A DNA stretch of 64,000 nt, from NCBI GenBank assembly GCA_023512135.1, contig JAIMAG010000007.1:62001-126000 (forward strand). The letters run 5' to 3'. The position numbers were made by a program, and so were the translations under genes. The notes beneath the pieces were generated by a model. That model did not search any database. It worked only from the letters and a program-made list of their open reading frames with translations, and was not told the DNA's origin. Shown one piece after another: positions 51,911-64,000 of the stretch. Position 1 is the first letter of the stretch. Each line of letters begins with the position of its first letter. The DNA is from Terriglobia bacterium. GTDB taxonomy: Bacteria; Acidobacteriota; Terriglobia; Acidiferrales; UBA7541.

Positions 51911-52383
51911 CGCACCTTGCTGGGGGACGGCGCCGTGCCCTCAGCGCCCAGCACCAGACGCGCAATTTGCTCGGCCAGCACTGAGCTTTCCGCTTCCAGT
52001 TCTTTTCGGGCGGCAGCCGTTTCTTCGAGCACCCGCTGCTTGGCGCTGCGGATCTCCTGCTGGCCCCGCTCCCGTGCTTCCCGGATCAGTCGGGCACGCT
52101 CTTCCAGCACCAGCCGGCGCGCGGCTTCCTGTTCCGCGTAAATTTCGGCCCGTGCCTGCTTCAACGCTGCCTGATAGGCGGCTTCCTTCTGTGCGGCGGC
52201 AGCCCGGGCAGCTTCGGCGGCCTGGCGGGCCCCCTCGGTGCGTGCGGCACGCTCGGCCAGCACCTGCTCCATCTGCGGAAAGAAATTCGCTCTAAGGAAC
52301 AGATAGAAAAGAAAAACGAGAATCACGGTGGGCACAGCTTGCAGGAACAACTCTCCGAGTTGTCTTACAATTTCCATTCGCAC
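51907..52383 (-). CDS. atpX: ATP synthase b' subunit (second b)
   Basis: A 158-aa protein: a transmembrane helix at 12-31 (LQAVPTVILVFLFYLFLRAN) and a charged coiled coil (ARTEGARQAAEAARAAAAQK onward). With AtpF it would form a heterodimeric stalk like the b/b' pair of cyanobacteria and alphaproteobacteria. Start is GTG 52383 or ATG 52377; neither has a clear ribosome site. It is the first gene after the promoter at 52484-52512. The a and c subunit genes are not here, so F0 is split. Confidence 0.85.
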   Translation of the reverse strand: MRMEIVRQLGELFLQAVPTVILVFLFYLFLRANFFPQMEQVLAERAARTEGARQAAEAARAAAAQKEAAYQAALKQARAEIYAEQEAARRLVLEERARLIREARERGQQEIRSAKQRVLEETAAARKELEAESSVLAEQIARLVLGAEGTAPSPSKVR

Positions 52384-52483
52384 TCAGGAGACATCGAGAC
52401 TGCCAGCCTCTCGACCCGGGCCTGACGAAAAGGGAGGAGGCTTGCCCGTCAGACAGTCTGCCGACCTCGAAGCAAAACGAAAT

Positions 52484-52512
52484 TTTATAGCATCCCGGCA
52501 AAAATCCGTCAA
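52484..52512 (-). promoter_or_regulatory. promoter of the atp operon
   Basis: Minus strand TTGACG (52512-52507), 17-base spacer, TATAAA (52489-52484); leader about 100 nt to the b' start. Good sigma70 match. Confidence 0.7.
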
Positions 52513-52518
52513 CGACGC

Positions 52519-52548
52519 TTGTCCCCTCCGGGCGCGCCTTGCTAGAAT
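52519..52548 (+). promoter_or_regulatory. promoter of the acyl-CoA dehydrogenase gene
   Basis: TTGTCC (52519-52524), 18-base spacer, TAGAAT (52543-52548). Its -35 lies six bases from the -35 of the divergent atp promoter. Confidence 0.5.
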
Positions 52549-52673
52549 TCGTCGGCTGACGGTCTGCGGCGTTCTCGTCGGAAGGGGCCGGGCAGCCGCG
52601 CCCGGGCCTGCCGACGACGTGCCAACCCAGTCATCCGTCGCCAGCCGCCGAATACGCCCAGCGAGGAGCGTGC

Positions 52674-53846
52674 ATGCCCGCATTCCCCGGTGTGGATTTC
52701 ATCGACTTCGATTCCCTGCTGACGGACGAAGAAAAGCTGGTCCGCCAGACGGCCCGCCAGTTTGTGGATGAGCAGGTGCTTCCGATTATTGAAGCCTGCA
52801 ACCGGGAAGGACGCTTCCCGACCGAACTGATTCCGCAGATTGCCGAACTGGGATTTCTCGGGGCCAACCTGACCGGATACGGCTGCGCGGGCATGTCCAA
52901 TGTCGAGTACGGCCTGGTCATGCAGGAGCTGGAGCGGGGCGATTCCGGCCTGCGGAGCTTCGTTTCCGTGCAAAGCGCTCTGGTGATGTATCCCATCTAC
53001 ACCTACGGCTCGGAGGCCCAGAAAGAAAAGTGGCTGCCCCGATTGCAGTCCGGCAAAGCGATCGGCTGCTTCGGGCTCACCGAACCCCAGTTCGGCTCCA
53101 ACCCCGGGGGCATGCTCACCCGCGCCCGCCGGAAAGGTGACCGCTACATTCTGAACGGCGAAAAAATGTGGATCACCAACGGTTCGGTGGCCGACGTCTG
53201 CCTGATCTGGGCCAAAACGGAAGACGATGTCGTGCGCGGCTTTCTGGTCGAGCGCGGCACGCCCGGGTTGAAAGCCTGGGATGTGCACGGCAAATGGTCG
53301 CTGCGCGCCTCGGTCACCTCCGGGTTGGCGATGACCGACTGCGAAATCCCCGCCGAAAATCTGCTCCCCGGCGCCGAAGGCCTGAAAGCCGCTCTGAGCT
53401 GTCTGACGCAGGCGCGCTACGGCATCGGCTGGGGCGCCATCGGCGCAGCGATGGCCTGCTACGACACCGCCCTGCGCTACGCCCGCACCCGCAAACAGTT
53501 CGCCAACCGCCCGATTGCCTCGCACCAGCTGGTCCAGGACAAACTGGTCTGGATGATCACGGAAATCACCAAAGCGCAACTGCTCGCCCTGCACGTCGGC
53601 CGACTGAAAGACCGGGGCCGTGCCCACCACACCCACATCTCGATGCTGAAGATGAACAACGTCTGGATGGCGCTCGAAACGGCCCGCAAAGCCCGCGACA
53701 TCCTGGGCGCCAACGGCATCGTGGACGATTACTGCATCATGCGCCACATGAACAACCTGGAATCCGTGTACACCTATGAAGGCACCCACGACATCCACAA
53801 ACTGGTGATTGGAGAACGCATCACCGGCATCGCCGCCTACGTATGA
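52674..53846 (+). CDS. gcdH: acyl-CoA dehydrogenase, glutaryl-CoA dehydrogenase-like
   Basis: A 390-aa flavoprotein. Family motifs: [18 protein letters not shown] (FAD/substrate), [20 protein letters not shown], and [20 protein letters not shown]. The C-terminal [20 protein letters not shown] places the catalytic base at Glu369, as in glutaryl-CoA dehydrogenase (Glu370 in human), and the DIHxLxxGRxITG-type tail is typical of that subgroup. It would oxidise and decarboxylate glutaryl-CoA to crotonyl-CoA in Lys/Trp or aromatic breakdown. No pathway partner is adjacent, so the substrate is likely, not certain. Confidence 0.88.
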   Translation: MPAFPGVDFIDFDSLLTDEEKLVRQTARQFVDEQVLPIIEACNREGRFPTELIPQIAELGFLGANLTGYGCAGMSNVEYGLVMQELERGDSGLRSFVSVQSALVMYPIYTYGSEAQKEKWLPRLQSGKAIGCFGLTEPQFGSNPGGMLTRARRKGDRYILNGEKMWITNGSVADVCLIWAKTEDDVVRGFLVERGTPGLKAWDVHGKWSLRASVTSGLAMTDCEIPAENLLPGAEGLKAALSCLTQARYGIGWGAIGAAMACYDTALRYARTRKQFANRPIASHQLVQDKLVWMITEITKAQLLALHVGRLKDRGRAHHTHISMLKMNNVWMALETARKARDILGANGIVDDYCIMRHMNNLESVYTYEGTHDIHKLVIGERITGIAAYV

Positions 53847-54009
53847 ACGCACCGGAGCAAGTCCGACCCGCGGCTTCGGGTGGCTGGTCGCACATCCCGC
53901 CCTGTCCACCGGCCAGGCTATTCTTTCCACGGCCGGCTTCGCGTATCATACGTCCCGCTCTGCGGACGGTAGAAACCTCGCCCGCAGCCGCGCCGCTCGA
54001 GGAGTGCAT

Positions 54010-54996
54010 ATGGAATCCTTGTTGAGCCTTGAATTTCTGCGCGTCGTCGAAGAAGCCGCCATCGCCGCGGCCCGCACGATGGGTCTCGGTGACCGACACA
54101 AATCCGACGCCGTGGCCGTCGAAGCCATGCGCCGGGTCATGGATACGGTGGAAATGGACGGCACCATCGTCATTGGCGAAGGCGAACGCGACGAAGCCCC
54201 GATGCTCTTCATCGGCGAAAAAGTAGGAGCTGCGGCTCACAACCCCGGCCGCAACTATCCACAAATTGACATTGCCGTCGATCCGCTCGAAGGCACGAAC
54301 CTCTGCGCCACCGGTGCCCCGAACGCCATCGCCGTACTGGCAGCCAGCGAAAAAGGCGGCCTGCTGCACGCGCCGGATATCTACATGGAAAAAATTGTCG
54401 TCGGCCCGTCCTGCAAAGGCGCCGTCGAGCTGGACGCACCGGTCGCAGAAAACCTGAAGGCCATTGCCAAACGCCTGGATCGCGACGTGGAAGACCTGGT
54501 CGTCATCGTCCTGGACCGCCCCCGCCACGAAAAACTGATCCAGGATATCCGCGCCGCCGGCGCGCGGATCAAGTTGATCAGCGACGGTGACCTCTCGGCC
54601 GGAATCTCAGCGGCGGTGGTCGGCACCGGTGTCCATGCGGTCATGGGCACCGGCGGCGCTCCGGAAGGTGTACTCACCGCGGCGGCGCTCCGTTGTTTGA
54701 ATGGCCAGATCCTCGGCCGCCTGGTGGTCAGCAAGCCGGAGCATGAAGAACGTCTGGCCAAGATGGGGATCAAAGACCCGAAGCGCATCTACGACACCGA
54801 AGACCTGGCCCCGGGCAAGAACATCATCTTCGCCTGCACCGGGGTCACCGAAGGCAGCCTGCTCAAAGGGGTGCGCTTTTTCGGAGAAGGCGTGCGCACC
54901 CACTCCCTGATCATGACGCTCAACCCGCGTCAGGTGCGGTTTGTCGATACGGTTCATCTCGAGCGGCGGCCCGACGTCAAAGTCCGCTTCGCCTAG
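54010..54996 (+). CDS. glpX: fructose-1,6-bisphosphatase class II
   Basis: A 328-aa protein from ATG 54010 (GGAG seven bases upstream); the frame is open before it but unsupported. Motifs: [32 protein letters not shown] (metal site), [14 protein letters not shown] and [18 protein letters not shown]. It converts fructose-1,6-bisphosphate to fructose-6-phosphate in gluconeogenesis; some homologues also cleave sedoheptulose-1,7-bisphosphate. Confidence 0.95.
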   Translation: MESLLSLEFLRVVEEAAIAAARTMGLGDRHKSDAVAVEAMRRVMDTVEMDGTIVIGEGERDEAPMLFIGEKVGAAAHNPGRNYPQIDIAVDPLEGTNLCATGAPNAIAVLAASEKGGLLHAPDIYMEKIVVGPSCKGAVELDAPVAENLKAIAKRLDRDVEDLVVIVLDRPRHEKLIQDIRAAGARIKLISDGDLSAGISAAVVGTGVHAVMGTGGAPEGVLTAAALRCLNGQILGRLVVSKPEHEERLAKMGIKDPKRIYDTEDLAPGKNIIFACTGVTEGSLLKGVRFFGEGVRTHSLIMTLNPRQVRFVDTVHLERRPDVKVRFA

Positions 54997-55069
54997 CGTC
55001 GGACGGCCACACGGAACGCTCCGACCCGGCGCTGCGTATCTGTAAGGAGAGGGGGATTTCAACGCCTCC

Positions 55070-55633
55070 ATGACCACACCGGCCAAACCGTCACCAGAAA
55101 AAAAGAGCACCTTGCTCTGGTGGGTTCTGGGACTTCTGCTGGCCAGCGTCGTGCTCCTCGGATTGGGAATTTTACTGGTCAGCCGGTTCATGATCAGCCA
55201 AATGCAAATTACCCATTCTCCGGCGGAGGTCGAAGTGCGCACGCCGGTCGGGGACATTCGCGTGAGCCAAGAAGAGCGTCCCGTCCTCGACCTGCCCGTT
55301 TATCCGAATGCCCGGCTCGTGGACCCGCCTGCAACGGTAGAACTTTCACCGCCAGACGCAGAACCCGTGTTCATCACCGCCGCCAAATATCGCACCGACG
55401 ATCTGCCTTCGTCCGTAGACGCCTGGTATCAGGAGCAGCTCGGGAAAGAGTTCGAACGCGAAGGCCCCAACGTGATGCTGCACAAAAAAGAGGTCTTTGG
55501 TGTGGAGATTCGTTCTGATGACATCCTTTTCCTGGCCAAAGAAGAAGACCGGATGCGGGCAGTCGTGATTCAGAAAAAGGGATTTGCCACGGAAATCGCT
55601 CTACTGCACATCGGCAAGCAACCGACCCTCTAG
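55070..55633 (+). CDS. membrane-anchored protein of unknown function
   Basis: A 187-aa protein with one transmembrane helix (residues 15-38, LLWWVLGLLLASVVLLGLGI) and an exported domain. The motif DLPVYPNARL followed by KYRTDDLPSSVDAWYQEQLG and a C-terminal strand pair resembles the 'yPga......f.t.ds..ev..fY...l' domain found in many secreted acidobacterial and proteobacterial proteins of unknown role. No close partner; it is downstream of glpX in the same direction after 73 bases. Confidence 0.65.
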   Translation: MTTPAKPSPEKKSTLLWWVLGLLLASVVLLGLGILLVSRFMISQMQITHSPAEVEVRTPVGDIRVSQEERPVLDLPVYPNARLVDPPATVELSPPDAEPVFITAAKYRTDDLPSSVDAWYQEQLGKEFEREGPNVMLHKKEVFGVEIRSDDILFLAKEEDRMRAVVIQKKGFATEIALLHIGKQPTL

Positions 55634-55751
55634 CTCATCCCGGGTCTCGCCATTCTGCAGCGGATTTTTTGTCCGTAGTGTGCCGCAGGTTCGGAGCACG
55701 CACGCCGGCGCCTGCGGACGGCCGCGCCCGGCCGCCGCCCTGGCCCGGCAG

Positions 55752-56396
55752 CTAACGCTGCTGTCCGTGGGAGACGTGCTGTCCCGAACGTCGTGGCAAC
55801 GACGAGGCCGGCCGTGTCGTCGGTGCCGGACGCGTCCGCCCGTTGCTGCTGGTGACGTGGTCACTGATCGCCTGCAGCCGCTTCAAAATGGATTGCCACT
55901 GCTCCGCGTCCAACTGCCGCAAGTACGGCCGCAACCCCTGGATGAACGGGTCTTCCATCAGCGCCTCGCCGTTCGATTGCGGGATGAAGAACCGGTTCAG
56001 TCCCACGCCCAGAGCTTCAGCGATCTTTTCCAGCGTGCCCAGGCTGGGGGTCATCTGGCCGCTTTCGATCCGCGAGAGATAGGAACGCGAAACGCGGGAA
56101 CGCGCCTGCAGCTGGCTCTGCGTCATCCCGCGCGATTCGCGCAACTGACGGATGCGCAGGCCGATGTTCTCTACCGTCTCGCGGTTCGGCCAGTGTTCGA
56201 ACAACTGTCGGTCGTCCCCCGGCAGCTCCTGCGTCGGAGGCGGGGGCACCATGAGTTCGATCTTGGGTGGCAAAGCACGCAGACACCGGCGGCAGTTCCC
56301 GGACTTCGTCAGGTACTGCACCAGGCCGCATACCTTGCAGCGAACTACTTCGCGGTCCAGTTCCAGGTCGGGTTTGTGACCGTTTTTCTCAGACAC
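55752..56396 (-). CDS. zinc-ribbon XRE-family transcriptional regulator
   Basis: A 214-aa protein from GTG 56396, chosen because GAGGA is six bases upstream and a promoter lies at 56475-56503; the open frame runs 100 codons further without support. Residues 18-45 hold a zinc ribbon (CKVCG ... CRRCL). Residues 75-135 are an XRE helix-turn-helix (GLRIRQLRESRGMTQSQLQA, SRSYLSRIESGQMTPSLGTL). The C-terminal 75 residues are helical then disordered. Target genes are unknown. Confidence 0.8.
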   Translation of the reverse strand: MSEKNGHKPDLELDREVVRCKVCGLVQYLTKSGNCRRCLRALPPKIELMVPPPPTQELPGDDRQLFEHWPNRETVENIGLRIRQLRESRGMTQSQLQARSRVSRSYLSRIESGQMTPSLGTLEKIAEALGVGLNRFFIPQSNGEALMEDPFIQGLRPYLRQLDAEQWQSILKRLQAISDHVTSSNGRTRPAPTTRPASSLPRRSGQHVSHGQQR

Positions 56397-56474
56397 AGTC
56401 GTCCTCGCAGACTCTTCCGGCGCGGGACACGGAGGAACGATCCGGTGGGGGAAGGCAAAAACTGGCGCACCGTC

Positions 56475-56503
56475 ATTCTGCGAATTTCGGCCCTGCGTGT
56501 CAA
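56475..56503 (-). promoter_or_regulatory. promoter of the XRE regulator gene
   Basis: Minus strand TTGACA (56503-56498), 17-base spacer, CAGAAT (56480-56475), about 80 bases before the GTG. Confidence 0.6.
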
Positions 56504-56645
56504 GTCCTTTTTGCACGAAGCGAACGGTGCGCGCCTCACGCACCGGTTCGCACCTGCGTTCCTCGGCATGTTGTTCTACAATAGCCGCCGAGACGAACCC
56601 GCAACCCCGGAACGCTGGGTTGCGGCTCGATTCGGGAGGATGTGT

Positions 56646-57278
56646 TTGATTCCAACGCGCACGGAAGCCTGGCAACTGCTCTGCGAATACACCCAAAACG
56701 AAAATCTACGCAAGCACGCTCTGGCGGTCGAAGCATGCGTCCGTGCCTATGCCCGCAAATTCGGCGCCGACGAAGAATTCTGGGGCATCACGGCCTTGCT
56801 GCACGACTTCGACTACGAACGCTGGCCCAATGAGGAACGCCATCCAACAGAGGGCCATCCCTCCGAAGGCGCAAAAATCCTGCGCGAACGCGGCTACCCC
56901 GAAGAAATGATTCGTGCCATCCTGGCACACGCCGACTACACCGGCGTCCCACGCACCTCCCTGCTCGAACACGTACTGTTTGCCTGCGACGAACTGGCCG
57001 GATTCCTCACAGCCTGCGCCCTGGTCAAGCCAAACAAAAGCATCCACGAAGTGGAACCGGCTTCGGTGCAAAAAAAACTGAAGGACAAGGCCTTCGCGCG
57101 TGGAGTGAATCGAGACGACGTGCGCCGGGGTGCGGAAGAACTCGGTATCCCCCTGGAAGAACACATCGGCTTCTGCATTCAGGCCATGCGTTCGATTGCG
57201 GACCAGCTTGGCCTGGCCGGCCATGCGTCCGCACCCGCCAGGCCAGCGGACAGCGCTGCACAGGGAGGTGCGGACTAG
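56646..57278 (+). CDS. HD-domain phosphohydrolase-like protein
   Basis: A 210-aa protein with KHALAVEACVRAY, LLHDFDYERWP (HD motif), HPTEGHPSEGAKILRERGYP and ILAHADYTGVPRT (second His), a complete HD metal site. I chose the TTG at 56646 because GGGAGG is six bases upstream and family members begin near IPTRxEAW; an in-frame ATG at 56640 is too close to that site. The family is uncharacterised, often hydrolysing nucleotides. It is three bases from gatC and probably co-transcribed with gatCA. Confidence 0.8.
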   Translation: MIPTRTEAWQLLCEYTQNENLRKHALAVEACVRAYARKFGADEEFWGITALLHDFDYERWPNEERHPTEGHPSEGAKILRERGYPEEMIRAILAHADYTGVPRTSLLEHVLFACDELAGFLTACALVKPNKSIHEVEPASVQKKLKDKAFARGVNRDDVRRGAEELGIPLEEHIGFCIQAMRSIADQLGLAGHASAPARPADSAAQGGAD

Positions 57279-57281
57279 CAT

Positions 57282-57584
57282 ATGTCGATCCGACGGGAAG
57301 ACGTGTTGCGCGTCGCCGAGCTGGCCCATCTGGAGCTCAGCGAGCACGAGGTGCAGTTGTACCTGCAGCAGCTCGACTCCATCCTCCGCTACGTGGAAAA
57401 ATTAAACGAGCTGGATACGGAAGCCGTCGAACCCATGGCCCAAGTCCTGACTGCTTCCCCCGCGGAAGCCGACCCTCTGCGAGAAGATCTCCCGCGCCCC
57501 CACACCGCGGGCGAACATGTCCTGCGGAATGCACCCGAGGCGCGACCGCCGTACTTCCGCGTCCCGAAGGTCATCGAACGATGA
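57282..57584 (+). CDS. gatC: aspartyl/glutamyl-tRNA amidotransferase subunit C
   Basis: A 100-aa protein with typical VLRVAELAHLELSEHEVQLY, LQQLDSILRYVEKLNELDTE and the end VLRNAPEARPPYFRVPKVIE. It stabilises the GatA-GatB complex that amidates misacylated Glu-tRNA(Gln)/Asp-tRNA(Asn). Its stop overlaps the gatA start (57581-57584). Confidence 0.95.
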   Translation: MSIRREDVLRVAELAHLELSEHEVQLYLQQLDSILRYVEKLNELDTEAVEPMAQVLTASPAEADPLREDLPRPHTAGEHVLRNAPEARPPYFRVPKVIER

Positions 57585-59026
57585 GCGCGCCCACGGCGTG
57601 GACCGTCGAATCTGTGCGCCGTGCGCTCACGGCAAAACAGATTTCCGCTCGCGAACTCACCGACGAATTCTTCCGCCGTATCGGGGAACGCAATCCGGAG
57701 CTGAACGCCTACCTGGCCCTTTGCCCCGAACGGGCCTATGCCCAGGCCGACCGCATTGACCGTCAGGTGGCCCGGGGTGCGAGCCTGCCACTCTTGGCAG
57801 GCGTGCCCGTCGCCATCAAAGACGTCATCAGCACGGCAGGCATCGTCACCACCTGCGGCTCGCGCATTCTCCAGAATTACATCCCCCCTTATGACGCAAC
57901 CGCCGTAACCCGCCTGGAACAGGCCGGGGCTATCCTCCTCGGCAAAACTAACTGCGATGAATTTGCCATGGGCAGCTCGAACGAAAATTCCGCCTATGGC
58001 CCGGTGCGCAACCCCATCGCCCCCGACCGCGTTCCCGGCGGCTCCAGCGGAGGCTCGGCCGCAGCGGTGGCGGCCGGACTGGCCGTCATCGCCTTGGGGA
58101 CCGACACGGGCGGCTCGATTCGCCAGCCGGGTGCCCTGTGCGGCATCCCCGCTCTGATGCCCACCTATGGGCGAGTCTCCCGTTATGGCTTGATTGCCTT
58201 CGCTTCCTCGCTCGACCGCATCGGCCCCTTCGGCCGCACCGTTGCCGACGTCGCGGCGGCCCTAACCGTCCTGGCGGGCGAAGACGCAAACGACTCCACC
58301 TGCGCCAGAACCCCGGTCCCTGACTACACCGCCGAGCTGCACAAGCCTGTTCAGGGGATGCGGCTGGGCATACCGAAAGAGTACTTTGGTGCCGGAATGG
58401 ACCCCGCCGTCCGGCAGCGTGTGGAGCAAGCCATTCAGCAACTGGCGCAACTGGGTTGCACAATTGAGCACATCAGTCTTCCTCACACCGACTATGCAAT
58501 CGCTACCTATTACCTGGTGGCCACTGCGGAAGCCAGCTCGAACCTGGCGCGCTATGACGGCGTCCGCTTCGGCTTCCGCGCACCGGCGGCGAGCCTGGCC
58601 GAGATGTACCGACGAACCCGCGGTCAGGGCTTCGGGCAAGAAGTAAAGCGCCGCATCATGCTGGGCACCTATGCTCTGTCGGCCGGATACTATGAAGCCT
58701 ATTACTTGCGCGCACAGAAGGTTCGCTCCCTGATTGCTCGCGATTTTGCAGAAGCCTTCCGCCAGGTGGACTTGATTGTCACGCCCACTTCACCTGTGCC
58801 CGCTTTTCGTCTGGGCGAGCGTACCAGCGATCCCCTTCAGATGTATCTTGCTGATATCTATACAGTTACAGGATCACTGGCCGGCCTCCCGGGGATTTCC
58901 GTGCCCTGTGGTACCACGCCGGAAGGGCTACCGGTTGGTCTTCAGATTCTCGGGCCGCATTTTGAAGAGGCACGTGTGTTGCGTCTGGCTCACGCGTTCG
59001 AACGAGCCAGCGGATTTTCAAGTTGA
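57581..59026 (+). CDS. gatA: aspartyl/glutamyl-tRNA amidotransferase subunit A
   Basis: A 481-aa amidase-signature enzyme: VPVAIKDVISTAG (catalytic Lys), PGGSSGGSAAAVAAGLAV (Ser) and GTDTGGSIRQPGALCG (nucleophile Ser in TGGS). It liberates ammonia from glutamine for the transamidation. gatB is not in the window. Translationally coupled to gatC. Confidence 0.96.
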   Translation: MSAPTAWTVESVRRALTAKQISARELTDEFFRRIGERNPELNAYLALCPERAYAQADRIDRQVARGASLPLLAGVPVAIKDVISTAGIVTTCGSRILQNYIPPYDATAVTRLEQAGAILLGKTNCDEFAMGSSNENSAYGPVRNPIAPDRVPGGSSGGSAAAVAAGLAVIALGTDTGGSIRQPGALCGIPALMPTYGRVSRYGLIAFASSLDRIGPFGRTVADVAAALTVLAGEDANDSTCARTPVPDYTAELHKPVQGMRLGIPKEYFGAGMDPAVRQRVEQAIQQLAQLGCTIEHISLPHTDYAIATYYLVATAEASSNLARYDGVRFGFRAPAASLAEMYRRTRGQGFGQEVKRRIMLGTYALSAGYYEAYYLRAQKVRSLIARDFAEAFRQVDLIVTPTSPVPAFRLGERTSDPLQMYLADIYTVTGSLAGLPGISVPCGTTPEGLPVGLQILGPHFEEARVLRLAHAFERASGFSS

Positions 59027-59304
59027 GGTGCTGTCTTCGCAGACGTGCCTTCGTGCGCTGTTTTTTTCCGCGTGCGCACAATTCACTGCTCCAAATAATC
59101 ATAAAATTCTTCCAGAAAGTGTCAGAAGTTACACACGGCGCGCGACGTATTCTCCTCTCGCCCCATGAGCAACGTCTGACGCTGCTCCAAACAACCCTTT
59201 CTTCTTCCACTGTTTGCCACTGTTTTTTGTCCACCAGATAGCGCAAAGGTTTGTGACCGATAGAACGGAAATACTATTGCAGGGAGTTTTGTGCAGCCCT
59301 TAGC
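59027..59304. other. gap after gatA
   Basis: About 280 bases, richer in A/T and T-runs than the neighbours (GCTGTTTTTTTCC near 59057). A weak 4-bp stem before the T-run may end gatA. No reading frame or tRNA-like structure stands out. Confidence 0.4.
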
Positions 59305-59559
59305 ATGCGGCTGTCATCTAAACTGTTGGGAGAAAAATCTGTGGTTCGAATTCGTTCCAGCCAGAAGCTCTTCACGGCCGAAGAAGTGGCCAACCTGACA
59401 GGTATCTGCCTCGAGCACCTGCTGGCCCTCGCCCGTGCCAAAAACCTGGGCTTTCTTTCCAAAGCTGCCGAGGCGGCCGGGACACAGGTCGAGCGCTGGC
59501 TGTTTACCAACTCCGATCTGATGATTCTCACCGTGCTCTACCCGCGTTGCCAGCACTGA
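59305..59559 (+). CDS. small MerR/excisionase-like HTH protein
   Basis: An 84-aa protein. Residues 20-65 look like a winged-helix DNA-binding module of the MerR/DNA-binding-domain type: KLFTAEEVANLTGICLEHLL, then ARAKNLGFLSKAAEAAGTQV, then WLFTNSDLMIL, the last resembling the 'w.ft..dl..l' of excisionase-like proteins. The ATG at 59305 lacks a good ribosome site; a GTG at 59341 would remove 12 residues. Targets unknown. Similar short proteins are scattered in Acidobacteria. Confidence 0.6.
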   Translation: MRLSSKLLGEKSVVRIRSSQKLFTAEEVANLTGICLEHLLALARAKNLGFLSKAAEAAGTQVERWLFTNSDLMILTVLYPRCQH

Positions 59560-59750
59560 GCGTCGCCCCGCCTCCACGGCCGCAGCCGTTCGAAGCTGCC
59601 CGAACGCTCCCTTCCGGCAAGGAGGGGTCATTTACCTTCCGCACCAGGCGAGCTATCCTAGAGCCCGCACCGAGCGTGGCTAAACCTTCCGGGGAGCACT
59701 GGCATCTCACTGGAGGGTGGCCGAAAACGGCCGGCAGTAAACAGAACGCT

Positions 59751-60692
59751 ATGCCGCAAGTATCCAAAAGGGTGATTTCGACCCTGCGGGCCGCACTGGC
59801 ACGTCTTGCCCTGTTCCTGCTGGCGTTTTCTTTGGGGCTGTTGTCGAACGCCCAGCAGCCCGTCCCGGAACCCCAGCCTCCACAGGAAGAAGCCACCCGG
59901 GTACCCAGCACGAGCAAAAAACTGATTCTGACCGACGGCACCTTTCAGCTCGTCCGCGAGTACGAGCGCCGGGGTGACCGCGTCCGCTACTACAGCGTGG
60001 AGCGCTCCCAGTGGGAGGAACTGCCGGTCGAACTGGTCGATTGGGAAGCCACCCTGCAGGCCGAGCGCGAGGCCGAACGCCGCCGGGAAGAGATCCGGAA
60101 AAGAATCGAGGAAATTCGACAGGAGGAGCTGGCCCGATCCATCCACGTGGACGCCAGCATCGAAGTTGGCCCGGGGCTATTTCTGCCCGACAGTGCCGGG
60201 ATGTACGTGGTCCTAGACGGCCAAATCTTAGCTCTAGGGCAATCACCCGTAGAAATGCAACTCGACAAAGGGCGCTTGCTGACTCAAATTCTCGTGCCGG
60301 TACCCGTGATCCCCACCCGGCACCGGGTTCAGCTGCCCGGAGCACGGGCTGCTGTCCGGCTTCGTCACGGCCAGCCGGAATTCTACTTCCGGACCGCAGA
60401 CGACCGCACCCCGGAGATCGAACTCGTGCGCGCCCGCATCAAAGGTGACCGCCGCGAAGTCCAAACCATCAATACGTTTGTGACCGGAGACCAGATCGAA
60501 CAACGGGACACCCTGCTGTTGCAGCGCTGGCCGGTGGCTCCGCGTGTCTATCGCTTCACGCTCGGGCAGAGCCTGGAACCGGGCGAATACGTGATTCTGG
60601 AGCTTATCCCTCAGAAAGGGATCAGCGTATTCGTGTGGGACTTCGGGGTGGACCGGCCACCGGCCAGCCCTCAGGCCGGCAAGACTCCCTAG
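59751..60692 (+). CDS. exported protein of unknown function
   Basis: A 313-aa protein from ATG 59751, chosen because a signal peptide starts here (VISTLRAALARLALFLLAFS, cleavage near SNAQ). Then KKLILTDGTFQLVREYERRG and RVRYYSVERSQWEELPVELV, a short coiled coil (ERRREEIRKRIEEIRQEE) and a beta-rich C-terminal half ending in ELIPQKGISVFVWDFGVDRP. No enzyme motif is evident. The same 'L.DGt.q.v..y...gdrVry' pattern is frequent in secreted acidobacterial proteins. Converges on rpoC with 32 bases between. Confidence 0.7.
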   Translation: MPQVSKRVISTLRAALARLALFLLAFSLGLLSNAQQPVPEPQPPQEEATRVPSTSKKLILTDGTFQLVREYERRGDRVRYYSVERSQWEELPVELVDWEATLQAEREAERRREEIRKRIEEIRQEELARSIHVDASIEVGPGLFLPDSAGMYVVLDGQILALGQSPVEMQLDKGRLLTQILVPVPVIPTRHRVQLPGARAAVRLRHGQPEFYFRTADDRTPEIELVRARIKGDRREVQTINTFVTGDQIEQRDTLLLQRWPVAPRVYRFTLGQSLEPGEYVILELIPQKGISVFVWDFGVDRPPASPQAGKTP

Positions 60693-60724
60693 ACGCTCTG
60701 CCTGCCCGCTCGGACGGGTGGCCG

Positions 60725-64000
<3,276 letters not shown>

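Noticed and set aside
53843-54025. 60-codon frame bridging the acyl-CoA dehydrogenase and glpX
   Set aside because: Overlaps the glpX start in another frame, no ribosome site, Pro/Ala-rich with no family features.

Overview
The window is high-GC DNA (roughly 60% by eye) from a bacterium with two membranes. Gene content and style suggest Acidobacteriota: an ATP synthase b subunit with an exported-looking N-terminus, a glutaryl-CoA-dehydrogenase-like enzyme, a LipB/2-oxoacid dehydrogenase operon, and many single-TM or exported proteins of unknown role. This placement is inference; no rRNA gene is present to settle it.

Region 1 (1-725) is the left host flank: the last codons of a LysM protein and a histone-like gene (acidic head, Lys/Arg/Ala tail) with a good sigma70 promoter and an intrinsic terminator.

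Region 2 (about 730-26,575) is a complete siphovirus-type virion module. A LexA-like (S24) repressor faces away from a rightward run: two small genes, a sigma-region-4-like HTH protein, candidate small terminase, large terminase, a HipA-like kinase plus DUF3037 pair (cargo), portal, protease with a nested scaffold, major capsid, connectors, a pentapeptide-repeat protein, tail terminator, tail tube, tail assembly chaperone with a T TTT TTA slippery site and an open -1 frame, short tape measure, 1262-aa tail tip, three fiber-like proteins that each begin with a Sec signal peptide, and small membrane proteins. I see no integrase, replication gene, obvious endolysin or att repeat between the two host flanks. 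It is therefore either a stripped or domesticated prophage, a gene-transfer-agent-like element, or a prophage depending on genes elsewhere.

Region 3 (26,582-37,000) is host metabolism. A leftward lipB-E1alpha-E1beta-E2 operon couples a lipoylated 2-oxoacid dehydrogenase to the enzyme that octanoylates it. Rightward dksA, comF and an HNH nuclease gene follow, then leftward genes for a beta-lactamase-fold hydrolase, a PD-(D/E)xK-like protein, a membrane-anchored protein and a phosphoesterase.

Region 4 (36,948-46,343) holds queA and, divergently, a heat-shock group (hsp20, clpB, htpX), a degenerate Tat-exported M24 protein, a coiled-coil membrane protein, a 58-aa basic protein and nagA.

Region 5 (46,340-64,000) holds the F1 and b/b' ATP synthase operon (leftward; a and c subunits absent), a divergent acyl-CoA dehydrogenase, class II fructose-1,6-bisphosphatase, a zinc-ribbon/XRE regulator, an HD protein with gatC-gatA, two small or exported unknowns, and the C-terminal 1,092 codons of rpoC (leftward, running off the window).
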